From Metopolophium dirhodum (taxonomy: Eukaryota; Arthropoda; Insecta; Hemiptera; Aphididae): a stretch of DNA of 64,000 nt. The notes beneath the pieces are model-generated. The model did not search any database. It was not told the origin of the DNA and saw nothing but the letters and a program-made list of their open reading frames with translations. Position 1 is the stretch's first letter. Every line of letters starts with the position of its first letter. The stretch covers positions 38,796,270 to 38,860,269 of the forward strand of contig NC_083560.1 of NCBI RefSeq assembly GCF_019925205.1, read 5' to 3'. The translations under genes and the position numbers were made by a program. Positions 11,827 through 23,300 of the stretch are shown here, piece by piece.

Positions 11827-14340
11827 GTTTCTTATGTAATATTTCTATCTGTAATGTTGCTATAGCATCTATTTTTGCTTCATTAGAGTGGTATGAATAT
11901 AATTTATTCAGCAAAATAAAAAGCTGATCTTATTCACCCCAAATCAGTAATAATTGGGTAATCATTAAAAAAAATATAATTTATATTTATAAATATTTTT
12001 TATGTTTTATAGTATTCCCAAAAGTTTTTAAAAACAACATAATTTATACTTAAAACTAGTTTTTAACAGAATCAACTTTGTTTTTTTGGTGTAACAAAAA
12101 ACTAGGCAAAAAACATGTAGATACATTATTTTTTTACACTAGCTTTTTCTACAAAAAATTTACACAATATTCTCAAAATACATTGATTCTGAGCTATATT
12201 TATACTTTATAGGCATAAGAAATTTTCGATTTTTATAAGTTTTTTTAAAACTTGTCAATAAAAAAATGTCTGCTATATATCAGGAGCCTTGTATTAAATT
12301 TTCACGCTTTTTGACCCAAAAAATGTATTGATATTTATAGAAAAAAATCTAAAAAAAATTTAATTTAAAATTGTTCGTAAACACAGCTACAAGTCAAAAT
12401 ATTTTAGAATATTTTAGAAAATGAAATTATAAACATTCAGTGAAATTATTATAAATCTACAGTTTTTCGTTTTTGAATTACAACAAAATAAGAAAATCGC
12501 TACATGAGAAATTGAGTGAATATCCAATCTTGTATAAATATGAACTTCAAACGCTCATAAAAATGTAATTTGACTTTCTTGCAGATTTTTTTTTTTTATA
12601 AAAGTAAACAAACTTATGAGGAATCTTGTATTACATTTTAAAATCTTTGATTTAAGAAGAAAAATTTTTATGAATTTCTAACTCAAAATAATTGCTTATT
12701 TTCGTAATTATTACGTATTTTGTCAAGATTATAAAATTGAAATGATTATAAAAAAAAATTTGTGACTATGGATTTTAATATTTTTCAAATATCATTTTAA
12801 CAATATATAAGTAGTCTTGTCTTAAACTGTCAAGCTTTTTTACCCAACAAATACAGTTTTATTGACATTCATAGAAATATCAAATAACACTAAAAAAAAT
12901 TTGAAACTGAAAATGTCCATAAACATCTTAAAACAAATCAATATTATTTGAAAATGTTATCGTGTATAGAAAATGCTAATATAAACAACTAGTGAAAATG
13001 TAATGTATCTACATTCATTTGTTTTAGAGTTACACCAAAAACCAAAAACAATTTTGTCAAATACCGATTTTGCGTAAAAATTCCCGTTTTTCCTTAAATT
13101 GGAACGATAATTTTTAAGTGAATTATGAGAATATTTTCAAATATTAATATTTTATACACTCAAAATTCACTTAAAAATTAAAATATCGTTAAAACCGACG
13201 AGAAACATGGGTAATGTTTTTACATTTAAGTTTGATAATCGGTCAATACACTCTAATATTCAAGCTAACAACACAAAATTGAAACGGCTGGACGTACATT
13301 TTGATATACATATTATATAAGACGGAGATAACAATTGTCATAATATGCGTGTACGACGTCCCCTTAAGATCCAAGCATTGCATGTTTTAAGGAGTAATAT
13401 TTAGGCAATTTATACGGCGTGCGTATTTTTGAGTTTTATTGTGTTTGGGTATTAATTGTGTGAGTAGTAAATTAAGTATGAACATTAGTGGGTGTAATCC
13501 GTTATCGGTTCTAACTCACACTTTTTCATGAATGAAGATTGAAGTTTACACCATATGTTAACTCTATCATTTTCTATACTAATTGATACAATTTTTAAAA
13601 TATTTTGACTCATTTTGAGCTGTATAAAAAGTACAAACAGACATTATCAATTTTAATTTTTTTAGTTTTAGATTCTGAGTGGAGCGAGGAATGTATTGAT
13701 TTTACAATGATGTGTATTTTTTGTGTTTAGTTTGAGTTTTAAACAGTATATTTAAAATAACTTAATTTTAATTTAAAATGTTATTTACTTATATGCCAAT
13801 ACGATGCCGCGGCCGTGTACTACTATATTATCTTTACTGTTTATTTATTACTTATTTTAAATCTTAAAAGTATTTGAAACGTATTTTGAATATTTTTTGA
13901 ATGGATGTTATATTATGTGGACATTATATTATCATGTATATATTAACTGTAAAGTAACAACATTTTAAACTTGGTAATTTATTCAATAAAATTTAAAAAA
14001 AATTAAAACTGAAGGATGGTAATAGATTTAATTATTTAATACTTTTTTTCTGAAGGATATCTATTATTATTTATTCTTACTGACAAATCAAAAAAAACAC
14101 AATATTCACTTGGATTTTATACTGTTATAAACATAATTTGTTTTATTTGTTTTATACAATGAACAATACGTTTAAAACAAATATTTTAAATGCATGTCTT
14201 AAACATAACAACCCTGAATGTAGTTAAATGAGGTTACCCTATCCAAATTAGTTTTTATGACTTAAATGTGAATGTGAATACAGGTATATATGTAATATGA
14301 CGTGTGTGTGTTAATGTGTTATGTACTACTTATATGCATA
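11827..14340. other. Intergenic DNA made largely of an unclassified dispersed repeat
   Basis: No gene was recognised. About 12,150-13,100 contains the same phrases, in the same order, as the repeats at 29.6-30.5 kb and 43.4-44.2 kb. Near 13,665-13,725 the conserved tail word GATTCTGAGTGGAGCG occurs in the opposite orientation, so at least two fragments of the family lie here. The remainder is AT-rich. Confidence 0.5.
12150..13100 (+). repeat. Unclassified dispersed repeat, copy 1 (body)
   Basis: It shares ordered phrases (AAACTGAAAATGTCC, TAGAAAATGCTAATATAAAC, GTTTTAGAGTTACACC, GCGTAAAAATTCCCG) with copies near 29.6, 36.3 and 43.4 kb. No open reading frame is conserved. The copy is diverged and its exact ends are not visible. 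Confidence 0.55.
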
Positions 14341-15310
14341 GGCGTGCATAGGCTCCGATTTCAGGGGCAGCAAGAGATTAATTCGGCACATTCTTCAAAT
14401 TCATCATTAAACCCAGCCCATAGTTTTAATTTTTTTGTTATTGGGTATCAAAATTAAATTTGTATTGATTATTTGTTTATTTGGATAAACAGTTGTACGG
14501 TAAGGTACTAAGCCACTTAAGGTGTACTTTTCCACAAGCCTATAGTTAATAATTATTATTTAAAATATGATAAAATAAACAAACATTAATAATAATATAA
14601 AGTATATATTTTAAAAATAATAATAATTAAAGTATTAACAATTGGTAGTAAATAAAACAATAAAACCTCTTATTAACATTCATACACTTTTTTTACAAAC
14701 TTATATATTATACTAATCTATGCTCTACAGGTATTACATTTTTAAATTCATCAATTACACTCTCAATATTTACAATCTTTTCACGGACTTTTTCAGCTCC
14801 ACCCTTTCGTTTACCGGACATGACACAACAGTAATGTTACAACTTACTACTATTATAGTCTATAATATTGTAGGTTTTGAGCATTGAGCACGTCGCACGT
14901 CGAAAAATATTAAGTTGTGCGAGTGCAACACCAATTACGTAATTTCTAATCGCTATTTAATATCGTCTATCACTAATATTGTGGCGGCCCAGCATCGTCA
15001 TGGAATATTACTGTACGATGCACAAGACGATATTACGATAACGTTAAAAACCCAGTTTATTTTTAGATTTGTTGACCATAAATGATAATAATATTTACGA
15101 TTAAAAATCATGGCTATTTCTTTATATAGTAGACAGGTTCATTAGTTTTATACTGATAAATTCTAAAATCATGAAATATTCATATCTATACTAGTTGACC
15201 AAAAAAAAATCATTTGTGGAAATATAATTTTACCGAGGCCCATTATTTAATATTTGCCGGCCCCGGTAGCCCCAAAGAAAGTCTAGGGGCAGCATATGCT
15301 TGTTTAGCCA
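14340..15310. mobile_element. Probable non-autonomous hAT derivative carrying the orphan exon
   Basis: GC-richer borders with AGGGGCAGCA words occur near 14,363 and 15,290 around an AT-rich core that holds the MSGKRKGG exon. The two border words have the same orientation, and no clean inverted repeats or target duplication could be set, so the limits are approximate. Confidence 0.35.
14708..14821 (-). pseudogene. Orphan first exon resembling ZMYM1-like hAT transposase N-terminus
   Basis: A 37-codon minus-strand frame begins MSGKRKGGAEKVREKI. This basic start resembles the N-termini of insect hAT proteins of the zinc-finger MYM-type 1 kind. It ends at TAA after a short acidic stretch, and no zinc finger, catalytic core or dimerisation region follows. 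It is probably the surviving end of an internally deleted element spanning roughly 14.34-15.31 kb. Resemblance is from memory of the family; a chance match to a basic peptide is possible. Confidence 0.4.
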
Positions 15311-15596
15311 TTTACGAGTAACAATATAATATTTAGAAGAAAGTTATGGATGTATACAATGCACGTTATCATCATTATTGCACCTAAATAAGGTATACCT
15401 ATTATATTATTATAATATAGGTGAAACAATAATAAGCATTGTAACCGCCATCACATCGCGAGATATTATAATATAGGTAATAGGTATTATATTATACAAT
15501 AAAAACTCGAAACATTATAATATTAATTTAATTGTTACGCCCGCAGCGGCTGCAGCACGAAATGCGCAGGCCCACACGATGTAGGGTTAACCTAAG

Positions 15597-15715
15597 ATTT
15601 ATTTATTTTTTAAAACCAAAATTTTAATGGGGTGGCTGGGGAAATGCCCTAAATTGGAATTTTTAATTTTTTTTCAAAAAAACCCCATCATATTTTGTTG
15701 GTTACTAATTAGTTA
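15597..15715. repeat. Fragment related to the GGGCATTTC tandem repeat in the palindrome arms
   Basis: The text around AATGCCCTAAATTGGAATTT, preceded by a GGGGTGGCTGGGG block, matches units at 46.12-46.44 kb and 56.08-56.40 kb. This is a single diverged unit. Confidence 0.5.
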
Positions 15716-15724
15716 GGGTTTAAA

Positions 15725-17183
15725 GTCCACTCACTTTCCGTATTTCTAACTTTTTTGCTATTGAAACATTTGTTGTATTACGATCTGCTAAGACGTTTGT
15801 CACAGCACATCTATTAGCATAAAGACGATCCAACATTATATATACTGAATTCCATCTTGTTTTACAACTTTGGATTAGACTTTTTTATGTTAATCCGAGC
15901 TGCTCTTGCATTTTTGTAAAAGCATGCTTAGCTACATTGGAATGTTTAAAATGACCAACCATTTTACTACTTAACTGAATTAGTGTAATGATTCCATCTT
16001 CTCCTAATCGATTGTTGACCGCGAGTTGAATACTATGAGCAGCGCACGTTACATCGTATGTTTCAGAGATATTTGTCAATAACTGTACAGAATTTATTGC
16101 ATTTCTCGCATTATCTGTGACAACTGTCATAATTTTCCCACCAATTTCCCATTTATCAAACGTATCTTCTAATTGATGAGCAAGATTTACAGCGGTATGA
16201 GATTCCTCCATTTCATGTGTTGAAAGTGTATACGACTTCGGGCACCATTGATCATCAATTTTATGAGTAGTAATTGTAATATAGCTGTGTTGAGATAATG
16301 ATGACCAACAGTCAGATGTACATGCTATACTTTTAGAATCTCTTGATTTTTTCTGTATTATTTTTGTTACTGACGATTTTAACGCTTTCGTTCTGGTTTT
16401 TATTACTCCTTCTTTACAAATTTTATAATTAGGTTCAACAACAGCCATAAATTGTTTAAAACCTTCACTTGAAGGTTCACTTCACTTGAGATTCTGAAGA
16501 ACTTGCAGTCGTAGTTGAACTGGTTAAGATATCAGAATTATCAAATTCATGACCAGAAACAACCCTTTATTAATGACAAAATATATAAATAAGTACCTAA
16601 GATTAGTGTTTTCACATTTTGAATATTTTATTTAAAATATATTGTGAACTATGATGAAAAATCGATGCATTCCTAATTATTATTTACTAAATTTAAGTCT
16701 TTACCTATCTATATACATTATACATATTAATATATATAATTAACATAATAGGTACAATACTTCTGTTAAATAAAACAGCAAAACATAATTTTACTTTAAA
16801 AATCAGATTATATTTCTAAATAAATACAGTGTGATCACGATAAGTGGAAACACTCAATTACTATGTGCAGACTTAATATAATTTTATTTTGTTATTTGGT
16901 TATTTGTTTAATTATGATACGTCTTATATAAAAAATATTCTTTGTAAAAAAAAGATAATTTACGGTTTATGAACATAATATATATTAAATTTACTTACCT
17001 TCGTGTTACAGTTGTAGGTGGTTTTATACTATGTATAGTTTTTAAATGTCTGCCCAAAGATCCTGTTGTTCCACCAATACAACAAAATTCATTGTTTTCA
17101 TTTACGGTACACAAATCACAGTAAGCTTTATCGCCATGCCGTTTAGCATACAGCCACACCCAACTTTTACACTTATTACTCAT
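15725..17183 (-). pseudogene. BED-finger hAT transposase pseudogene (ZBED1-like), minus strand
   Basis: Exon 1 (17183 to about 16998) encodes a BED-type zinc finger: YCDLC, then HLKTIH, preceded by the aromatic WVWLYAKR. It ends at a GTAAGT donor. A second exon begins near 16,565 and, after a frameshift, gives a 187-residue frame (16448-15885). This has the hAT core: CTSDCWSS with the first Asp, VVTDNARN with the second Asp, and CAAHSIQLAV as the C-x2-H motif. The core then breaks (stop at 15,885) and a further block in another frame (about 15,860-15,725) shows KTRWNSVY and a following helix. The C-terminal dimerisation region is missing. It is a decayed, immobile copy. Confidence 0.75.
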
Positions 17184-17955
17184 CTTATGAATTAATAAAA
17201 TAGTTATCTATTGTTATTTAAGTATGGAATATATGACAATGTACAAGACGTGAACAACACACAAATGAAATAATATCACTCCAAATTAAAGAACCCAACT
17301 CGTAATTTAAGTTTTATTAATAAAACGTATTTACGAATTTGCGATAATGTTGTTATATTCACTATTAAATATCTATCATACTCGTTGCTTCAAGTACGTC
17401 ATTCCGTAAATTAAAGTTAAATGTGTAAATGTCAATTATCGGCCGATAACAAAAATTATAAGAGACAAAAAATAACTCAGTACACGAAAATTGCATAGCG
17501 GAAGTCAGAATAACATGGCAATATTATTAATAAAAAAAAAATGTATCCAAGTTTCTGGACTTTAAATACACGGGTATCTGAACTTTTAATACACGTGTAT
17601 TAAGATACACGTGTACACGAACTTTAAAAACACGTGAAATTAAATACACATTTTATTGTACAATGTTCGAACTACATGTACACGTGTATATCAATACACG
17701 TACCAAACCGAGTGGCAAATCTTGGGTGGCATGAACAGGCGACAGGTGACAGAGGTGGTCACATATGATAATTAAATAATGAGTGGCTGTTATTTTAAGT
17801 GTTAGTACTAAAATGAGGGGAGCGTGTGTGGAGGCCATACGGGTGGGGTGGTCGTGGATCGGCGGAGACCTGTTTGATTATGTTATATCTTATTATAATT
17901 AATGCAATTTCTGATTTGCGTTGGACGTCACAAAATTAATAGGAATATTTGAAAT
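17184..17955. other. Region upstream of the hAT pseudogene, including a CACGTG motif cluster
   Basis: No gene was recognised. The first 300 bp is probably the 5' end of the hAT relic. The cluster is described separately. From about 17,700 to 17,870 the DNA is GC-richer but without a supported frame. Confidence 0.4.
17565..17705. repeat. Cluster of CACGTG-centred palindromic repeats
   Basis: At least five copies of ACACGTGTA-type words or half sites lie within 140 bp, spaced irregularly and in both orientations. This may be the subterminal repeat block of the adjacent hAT element. E-box-type binding sites are a weaker alternative. Confidence 0.5.
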
Positions 17956-17989
17956 AGTATAGGTATTTATACATTTTAAATGTTTTATA

Positions 17990-18361
17990 AAAATACTTAG
18001 CCTTATTTCATTTGCCAGCAGAAGTACATCCCAATTGTATGTTCACAATTTTCGATGGATTCAGAGTAGTTGTTGAGTTTTCCAACCAACATCCAAACAT
18101 TTCTCAACGTTTGGAGATTTTTCTCTTTAGTTATGTTCAAGATTCTTGGCTAATACAATTTGCCGCTGCATCTATAAGTGTCTACAGGTATGAAAATTGT
18201 ATATAAAACAAACAAAAATAAAATAAATGACCTAATAGTTTTAAAATACATACACTTTTTAGTTCTGATGTCCGCACCAACAGTTATTTGGAGTCATTCC
18301 ATGCAACATTGTTAAACAAAATGTGGAAACATCCAAATATTTGGGATTTTTGCGTAAAATA
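17990..18361 (+). pseudogene. MULE-type transposase C-terminal fragment, cut off by a copia insertion
   Basis: Two exon-like blocks join in frame. The first, from an acceptor near 18,018 to a GTATGA donor at 18,188, encodes AEVHPNCMFTIF...FLFSYVQDSWL. The second, 18,263-18,361, encodes RTNSYLESFHATLLNK and HPNIWDF. The RTNxxxESFH...HPNIWxF pattern is typical of the C-terminal part of Mutator-like transposase proteins in insects. The frame runs directly into the 5' LTR of the copia element at 18,362, so the insertion ended it. The catalytic DDE region is not visible upstream. Intact splice borders suggest decay was recent or that the copy was once a host-type gene. Confidence 0.55.
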
Positions 18362-18619
18362 TGTTGGAATTATAAACAAAACACCCTATATAATGTAGTG
18401 TATAAGTAATATATTCACACTGTAGTTCAGCACAGTGACTATACACAGAATATAATATGTCTTGTGTAGTGTAGCCGGGTATACATAGTTAGTCGTTGAT
18501 TTATATTACGCCTCGTAACACTATTGTACATCGTATCATTATACTTTTATTGTATTATATAATATATTCGATCTTATTATTATTTACCTTTAACTTCTGT
18601 ATATCTGTGTACTTCAACA
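18362..18619 (+). repeat. Copia 5' LTR
   Basis: 258 bp, TGTTGGAATTATA...ACTTCAACA. It is followed at once by GGTTATGTGCCCAG, close to the internal initiator-tRNA-Met type primer site of insect copia elements. Confidence 0.85.
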
Positions 18620-18679
18620 GGTTATGTGCCCAGTAGTAAGGTCTTTATAATAAAGTCGTGAATAGTTAATAAAATTATG

Positions 18680-19118
18680 AAATCAACAAACTCAAAGATG
18701 CATCAAATTGGAACATGTGGAAATTTCAAATTAAGGTAATCATGAATGCAGCTGAAATTTTTGATGTAGTAACAGGAAAATCAAAGAAACCAATTTTAAC
18801 GAAAATCGGTAATGAAACTGAAGACGAAGCAAGAAAATAGCGTTGATTTATCAATATGAGAAAGGGCAGATAATAAGACTCAAAAATGTATCGTCACATC
18901 GTTAGATAAACAACCTCTACAATACATTACAAACTGTGTCACAGCAAATGGTATGTGTAACAAACTACTTAGTGTGTACGAACAGATGTCGGACACAAGC
19001 ATAACAATAGTACAACAAAAGTTCTATCGCTATATAATGGATCTAAAAGAAAATATAGCCGGTCATATTTCAAAATTAGAAAATCTAAGTGGACAATTAA
19101 AACAATTGGGAGAACCTA
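18680..19118 (+). pseudogene. Copia gag, N-terminal part
   Basis: The sequence encodes NKLKDASNWNMWKFQIKVIM, typical of the start of copia-type Gag (UBN2/retrotran_gag_2). Stops appear around 18,838 and a frame change follows. The rest reads LDKQPLQYITNCV... to KLENLSGQLKQLGEP, where the nested LTR begins. Gag would have formed the particle; this copy lacks an in-frame ATG and is dead. Confidence 0.8.
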
Positions 19119-19498
19119 TGTTATGATTTGGTATTATTAAACATAGGAAGTAAGTAAGGATGTAGCAGTTAGTAAACAAATTAGAAATGTAGTATTTATA
19201 AAACATTTAGAATTATGAAATGAAATGATTATTGTAAATTAGTGTAAACAGGTACAATCCCGAAACTGCGAGTAAGCACTTTTTATATAGGAGGGATTGT
19301 CCTACAGAAGTTTAGATATAAGGAACGTTAAGATTGTAAGACGGTCAGTGGAGAATGGAGATAGTGCCATTGACTGTACATGTTCAGAACGCAATAAACT
19401 TTATTAATTGAATATTTGAACGTGTGTTTGTTACTTTATTTACTAAATCTATATACAAACTCCACAAGTACGAGGCTACGGTCAACCGACTTGTAACA
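19119..19498 (+). repeat. LTR 1 of the nested element
   Basis: 380 bp, TGTTATGATTTGG...CTTGTAACA, with a TATATA word near the middle and an internal AATAAA signal. It appears identical to LTR 2 and LTR 3 by eye. Confidence 0.92.
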
Positions 19499-19499
19499 T

Positions 19500-19517
19500 T
19501 GGTGGCAGCGGATCAAA
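19500..19517 (+). other. Primer binding site, nested element copy 1
   Basis: TGGTGGCAGCGGATC begins 1 bp after the LTR, as expected for pairing with a tRNA 3' CCA end. The tRNA cannot be named with certainty. The equivalent site in copy 2 is at 22882-22899. Confidence 0.6.
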
Positions 19518-19590
19518 AGAACCATTAATTCAAACGAGGCGCGTTCATTCAATCAGGGTGAGTTAAATTGTTATTGAACCAGTCAAGGTG

Positions 19591-19793
19591 CATAATTCCA
19601 GTCAACTACGGATCATTCCACTCAAGTACAGAGCATTTCATTCAACTACAGAGCATTTTCATTCGACTACAAGGCATTCCAGTCAACTACAGAGCATTCC
19701 AGTCAACTACATAGCATTCCAGTCAACTACAGAGCATTCCAGTCAACTACAAAGCATTCCAGTCAATTACAGAGCATTCCAAACAAATTCAGC
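19591..19793 (+). repeat. About ten 20-bp tandem repeats in the gag leader, copy 1
   Basis: The unit is CATTCCAGTCAACTACAGAG and near variants. Because 20 is not a multiple of 3, the open frame across it is not conserved coding. It may serve as packaging or leader structure in the RNA. Confidence 0.85.
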
Positions 19794-19918
19794 ATTCAAC
19801 TTTTTCAAGGCCACAGAGAAACAACTTCGATAATGTTAAATTTATTGGTATTGTAAGTTTGTTATTTTTATATATTGTATTGTAAGCATATCTATATTTT
19901 TCTATTTATATTTAATTA

Positions 19919-21286
19919 ATGAGCGACGATAGTGGTAGTACTAGTAGCGTAACACAGAGCGATAGTAAAGACAAAACATTTGTCCCAGATAGGTCATTTG
20001 ATTCAGATGATAGTAGGGCAAGTCAAACGACATTAGGTAGGGATAGCGTTAGTAACCAAGTAGAAAATACAGTGCAGAATCAGAGTACTTTATTAGGACT
20101 TCAAAATCCTGACACCAGTAGAAACACATTACATTTGCCAATACAGCGTAGACGGTTAGGAGTACCAGCAGAATTAAGTTCAAACATTGTTAAGGAAAAT
20201 ATTTCTATTGATAGTAGTACTGAATCATACAGTTTTGTACCAAATTTGAGTCAATCAAGTACTGAATTAGTAAATATGAGTGTAATTACTTCTTTAGAGG
20301 CAGCATTTCGAATATTACCAAAGTTTGACAAACAAGACTCTGAAGGCTTACATAATTTCATAAAGTCGTCAGAATTTGCTTTTTCATGCATTAGTGAGGA
20401 GTTAAAACCCATAATATTAGGGGCAATAGTTTCAAATTTAACAGCAAAAGCAGCTCAGGTTGTCCGATTTAAAAAAATAAATTCATGGGAAGAATTGAAA
20501 ACACAGTTAAAAAATTGTTTTGAACCACAACATACTTCCACACATTTGATGTTAGAATTGACCACAACTCGTCAGAAATATGATGAAGAAATTAGTACAT
20601 TTTATAGCCGGTTAGAAAAGCTATTTCATTTGACGTTGAATGTTCAAACCAAAGATAAAACTGCAGCAGTGGCAGAAGTCATAGAGGGAATTTTAAAAAC
20701 TCAAACATTAAGTATTTTCATTGAAGGACTAAGACAGCCTATAAAAATGTTAGTAAAGGCAAGTCGTCCGAGTACAATAGAGGAAGCATTTGCGGTGGCT
20801 CAACAGGAGGAAATGTCATACAAATCAGATAAGGAAACACAATCAAAAATGCCGAAGCAAAATACAGCGAAAATTACATGTTTCAACTGTGGCAAAGTAG
20901 GTCACATGACCAAGGTATGTAGGTCAAGATCAAATCATCAATTTATAAAACAGCCACAAGAGAATCAAAAGAACGGGGTTACGAATACTGGGCAAAATTC
21001 AAAACCAAACAATTAGTCAGCAAATATTCATCGGCAAACTGCAGAAAGTAATAGTGCGATTAATAACAAGACAATTGTTTGTAAATATTGTAAGAAACTA
21101 GGTCATGAAATTGGAGTATGCAGGAAATTAAAATACAACAATGAGAAAAGAGCTAGTCAGGCAAATTCAAGTTCAATGTCAGAACCATCAACTTCGGGAA
21201 ACGAGACAGGGTCGATTCAGAGCGGCGAACGATCGGTCCAGGAAATCAAAGCAACAGCCGTAACATTTCAAGAGCATTTAAATTAA
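19919..21286 (+). pseudogene. Gag of nested element, copy 1 (nonsense-mutated)
   Basis: The frame starts at an ATG with an acidic, Ser-rich N-terminus (MSDDSGSTSS). A capsid-like Ty3/gypsy Gag region follows (AFRILPKFDKQDSEGL, WEELKTQLKNCF), then two zinc knuckles of the C-x2-C-x4-H-x4-C type (CFNCGKVGHMTKVC and CKYCKKLGHEIGVC). A TAG at 21014-21016 lies between the two knuckles, where copy 2 has a Trp codon, so this copy would give a 365-residue product lacking the second knuckle. The remaining frame continues to TAA at 21284-21286. Function: virus-like particle formation and RNA binding. Confidence 0.9.
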
Positions 21287-22380
21287 AGGCTCAACTTTTT
21301 AAAGATCACATTATATGTCAGGCTACGGAATTCGTTAATCAGGAATCAAGATTTTTACTTGACACAGGGAGCGAAGTAAATATAGTAAAATTATTGTCAT
21401 TAAAAGATGACGTAAAAGTTAACGAAAGAATTTTATATCGATTAAAAGGGATTAATGAATATTTTGTGAACACAATTGGGTCAGTAAATATAATGATAAA
21501 TTTTGGAGAAGAAAAAAGACAAGTAAGGTTTCAAGTTGTTAATAATAATTTTCCAATACCTCATGATGGGATTTTAGGTAAGGAGTTTTTAGAGGATAAC
21601 AAGATAGCAATTGATTATTCAAAAAATGAGATAACGTCAACACTTACTGAAGACAATTTTACAGTGGTAAATCAAGACATTCCGCATGTAGATAATTTCG
21701 ACATTGCAGTAGTACCACCGAGATCGGAAATGATCATTCCAGTAAAAATTACAGATAATCAAATAAAGGAAAATGATACAGTGATTATATATTCACAAGT
21801 ATTGCAAAATCGAGTTCAATTTGGTAATGTAATTACTAAAGTGAAAAATCGGCAGGTGTTAACAAAAATTGTTAATCAAAATGAAAATTCTATTAAGTCA
21901 CAGCCAGTGTTGCAAACCTTGCAAAACACAGGTACAATCTCTCTCACGTATCCGTGTCGTGCGATAACAAAAGAGTATGAGCTAACCCCCACCAGATCAA
22001 TAGTAACGAAAACATCGTATGATTTCATTCCGAGAGTGAACATAACGGCTAATATGAAACAATATCAAACTAATAGGATACAGGATGATTTTCCAAAAAT
22101 AAATAATTCATATTATCCCGATTTTCATTCATTAGCAAATAACGCAAAACAATTAGATTTATTATTACAGTCACAAATAGATGATAGTATAGAATATGTA
22201 ACTGTATCTAATATAACATACGTAACAGTAGGAATAGGTATAGGTATATTAGTGTTAATAATTGTAATAAGTAAGATAAGTTTTAAACTGTACAAACAAA
22301 ATAAAGTGTCAATGAGTTATATAAAAGCATTGGTCAATACAAAATCAGTAGACGACATACAATGCGTAGAAATTAAGTAG
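21278..22380 (+). CDS. Protease plus Env-tail remnant frame, nested element copy 1
   Basis: This frame lies -1 relative to gag and overlaps its end. Near its start is the retroviral aspartic protease motif LLDTGSEVN, later HDGILGKEFLEDN, typical of Ty3/gypsy protease, and then a PPRSEMIIPV segment that normally precedes reverse transcriptase. Instead of reverse transcriptase it passes directly into an Env-like C-terminal part with a single membrane helix (VTVGIGIGILVLIIVI) and a short cytoplasmic tail. A large deletion therefore fused protease to Env remnants. No receptor-binding or fusion region is recognisable. Whether the product is made is unknown. Confidence 0.75.
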
Positions 22381-22500
22381 ATTTAAGATGTAATTATATA
22401 ATGATTTATGAATGTATAAAATATTTATTTTTATGAGGAAAAAAGAATGTAATAAGAAAATTGACTCATGAGGACATGAGCTTTCATTCAACAAGGGGAG

Positions 22501-22880
22501 TGTTATGATTTGGTATTATTAAACATAGGAAGTAAGTAAGGATGTAGCAGTTAGTAAACAAATTAGAAATGTAGTATTTATAAAACATTTAGAATTATGA
22601 AATGAAATGATTATTGTAAATTAGTGTAAACAGGTACAATCCCGAAACTGCGAGTAAGCACTTTTTATATAGGAGGGATTGTCCTACAGAAGTTTAGATA
22701 TAAGGAACGTTAAGATTGTAAGACGGTCAGTGGAGAATGGAGATAGTGCCATTGACTGTACATGTTCAGAACGCAATAAACTTTATTAATTGAATATTTG
22801 AACGTGTGTTTGTTACTTTATTTACTAAATCTATATACAAACTCCACAAGTACGAGGCTACGGTCAACCGACTTGTAACA
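22501..22880 (+). repeat. LTR 2 of the nested element (shared)
   Basis: 380 bp. It acts as the 3' LTR of copy 1 and the 5' LTR of copy 2. The polypurine tract AAGGGGAG immediately precedes it. Confidence 0.92.
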
Positions 22881-22972
22881 TTGGTGGCAGCGGATCAAAA
22901 GAACCATTAATTCAAACGAGGCGCGTTCATTCAATCAGGGTGAGTTAAATTGTTATTGAACCAGTCAAGGTG

Positions 22973-23175
22973 CATAATTCCAGTCAACTACGGATCATTC
23001 CACTCAAGTACAGAGCATTTCATTCAACTACAGAGCATTTTCATTCGACTACAAGGCATTCCAGTCAACTACAGAGCATTCCAGTCAACTACATAGCATT
23101 CCAGTCAACTACAGAGCATTCCAGTCAACTACAAAGCATTCCAGTCAATTACAGAGCATTCCAAACAAATTCAGC
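22973..23175 (+). repeat. 20-bp tandem repeats in the gag leader, copy 2
   Basis: Same array as copy 1, shifted by exactly 3,382 bp, with the same number of units. Confidence 0.85.
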
Positions 23176-23300
23176 ATTCAACTTTTTCAAGGCCACAGAG
23201 AAACAACTTCGATAATGTTAAATTTATTGGTATTGTAAGTTTGTTATTTTTATATATTGTATTGTAAGCATATCTATATTTTTCTATTTATATTTAATTA

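Noticed and set aside
19591..19793. CRISPR-like periodic repeats
   Set aside because: Units are directly abutting with no spacers, lie inside a eukaryotic retroelement leader, and no cas-like genes exist.
19588..19833. 81-codon frame before gag (and its twin at 22970-23215) as a small gene
   Set aside because: It is the translation of a 20-bp tandem repeat whose length is not a multiple of 3; identity of the twins only reflects the duplication.
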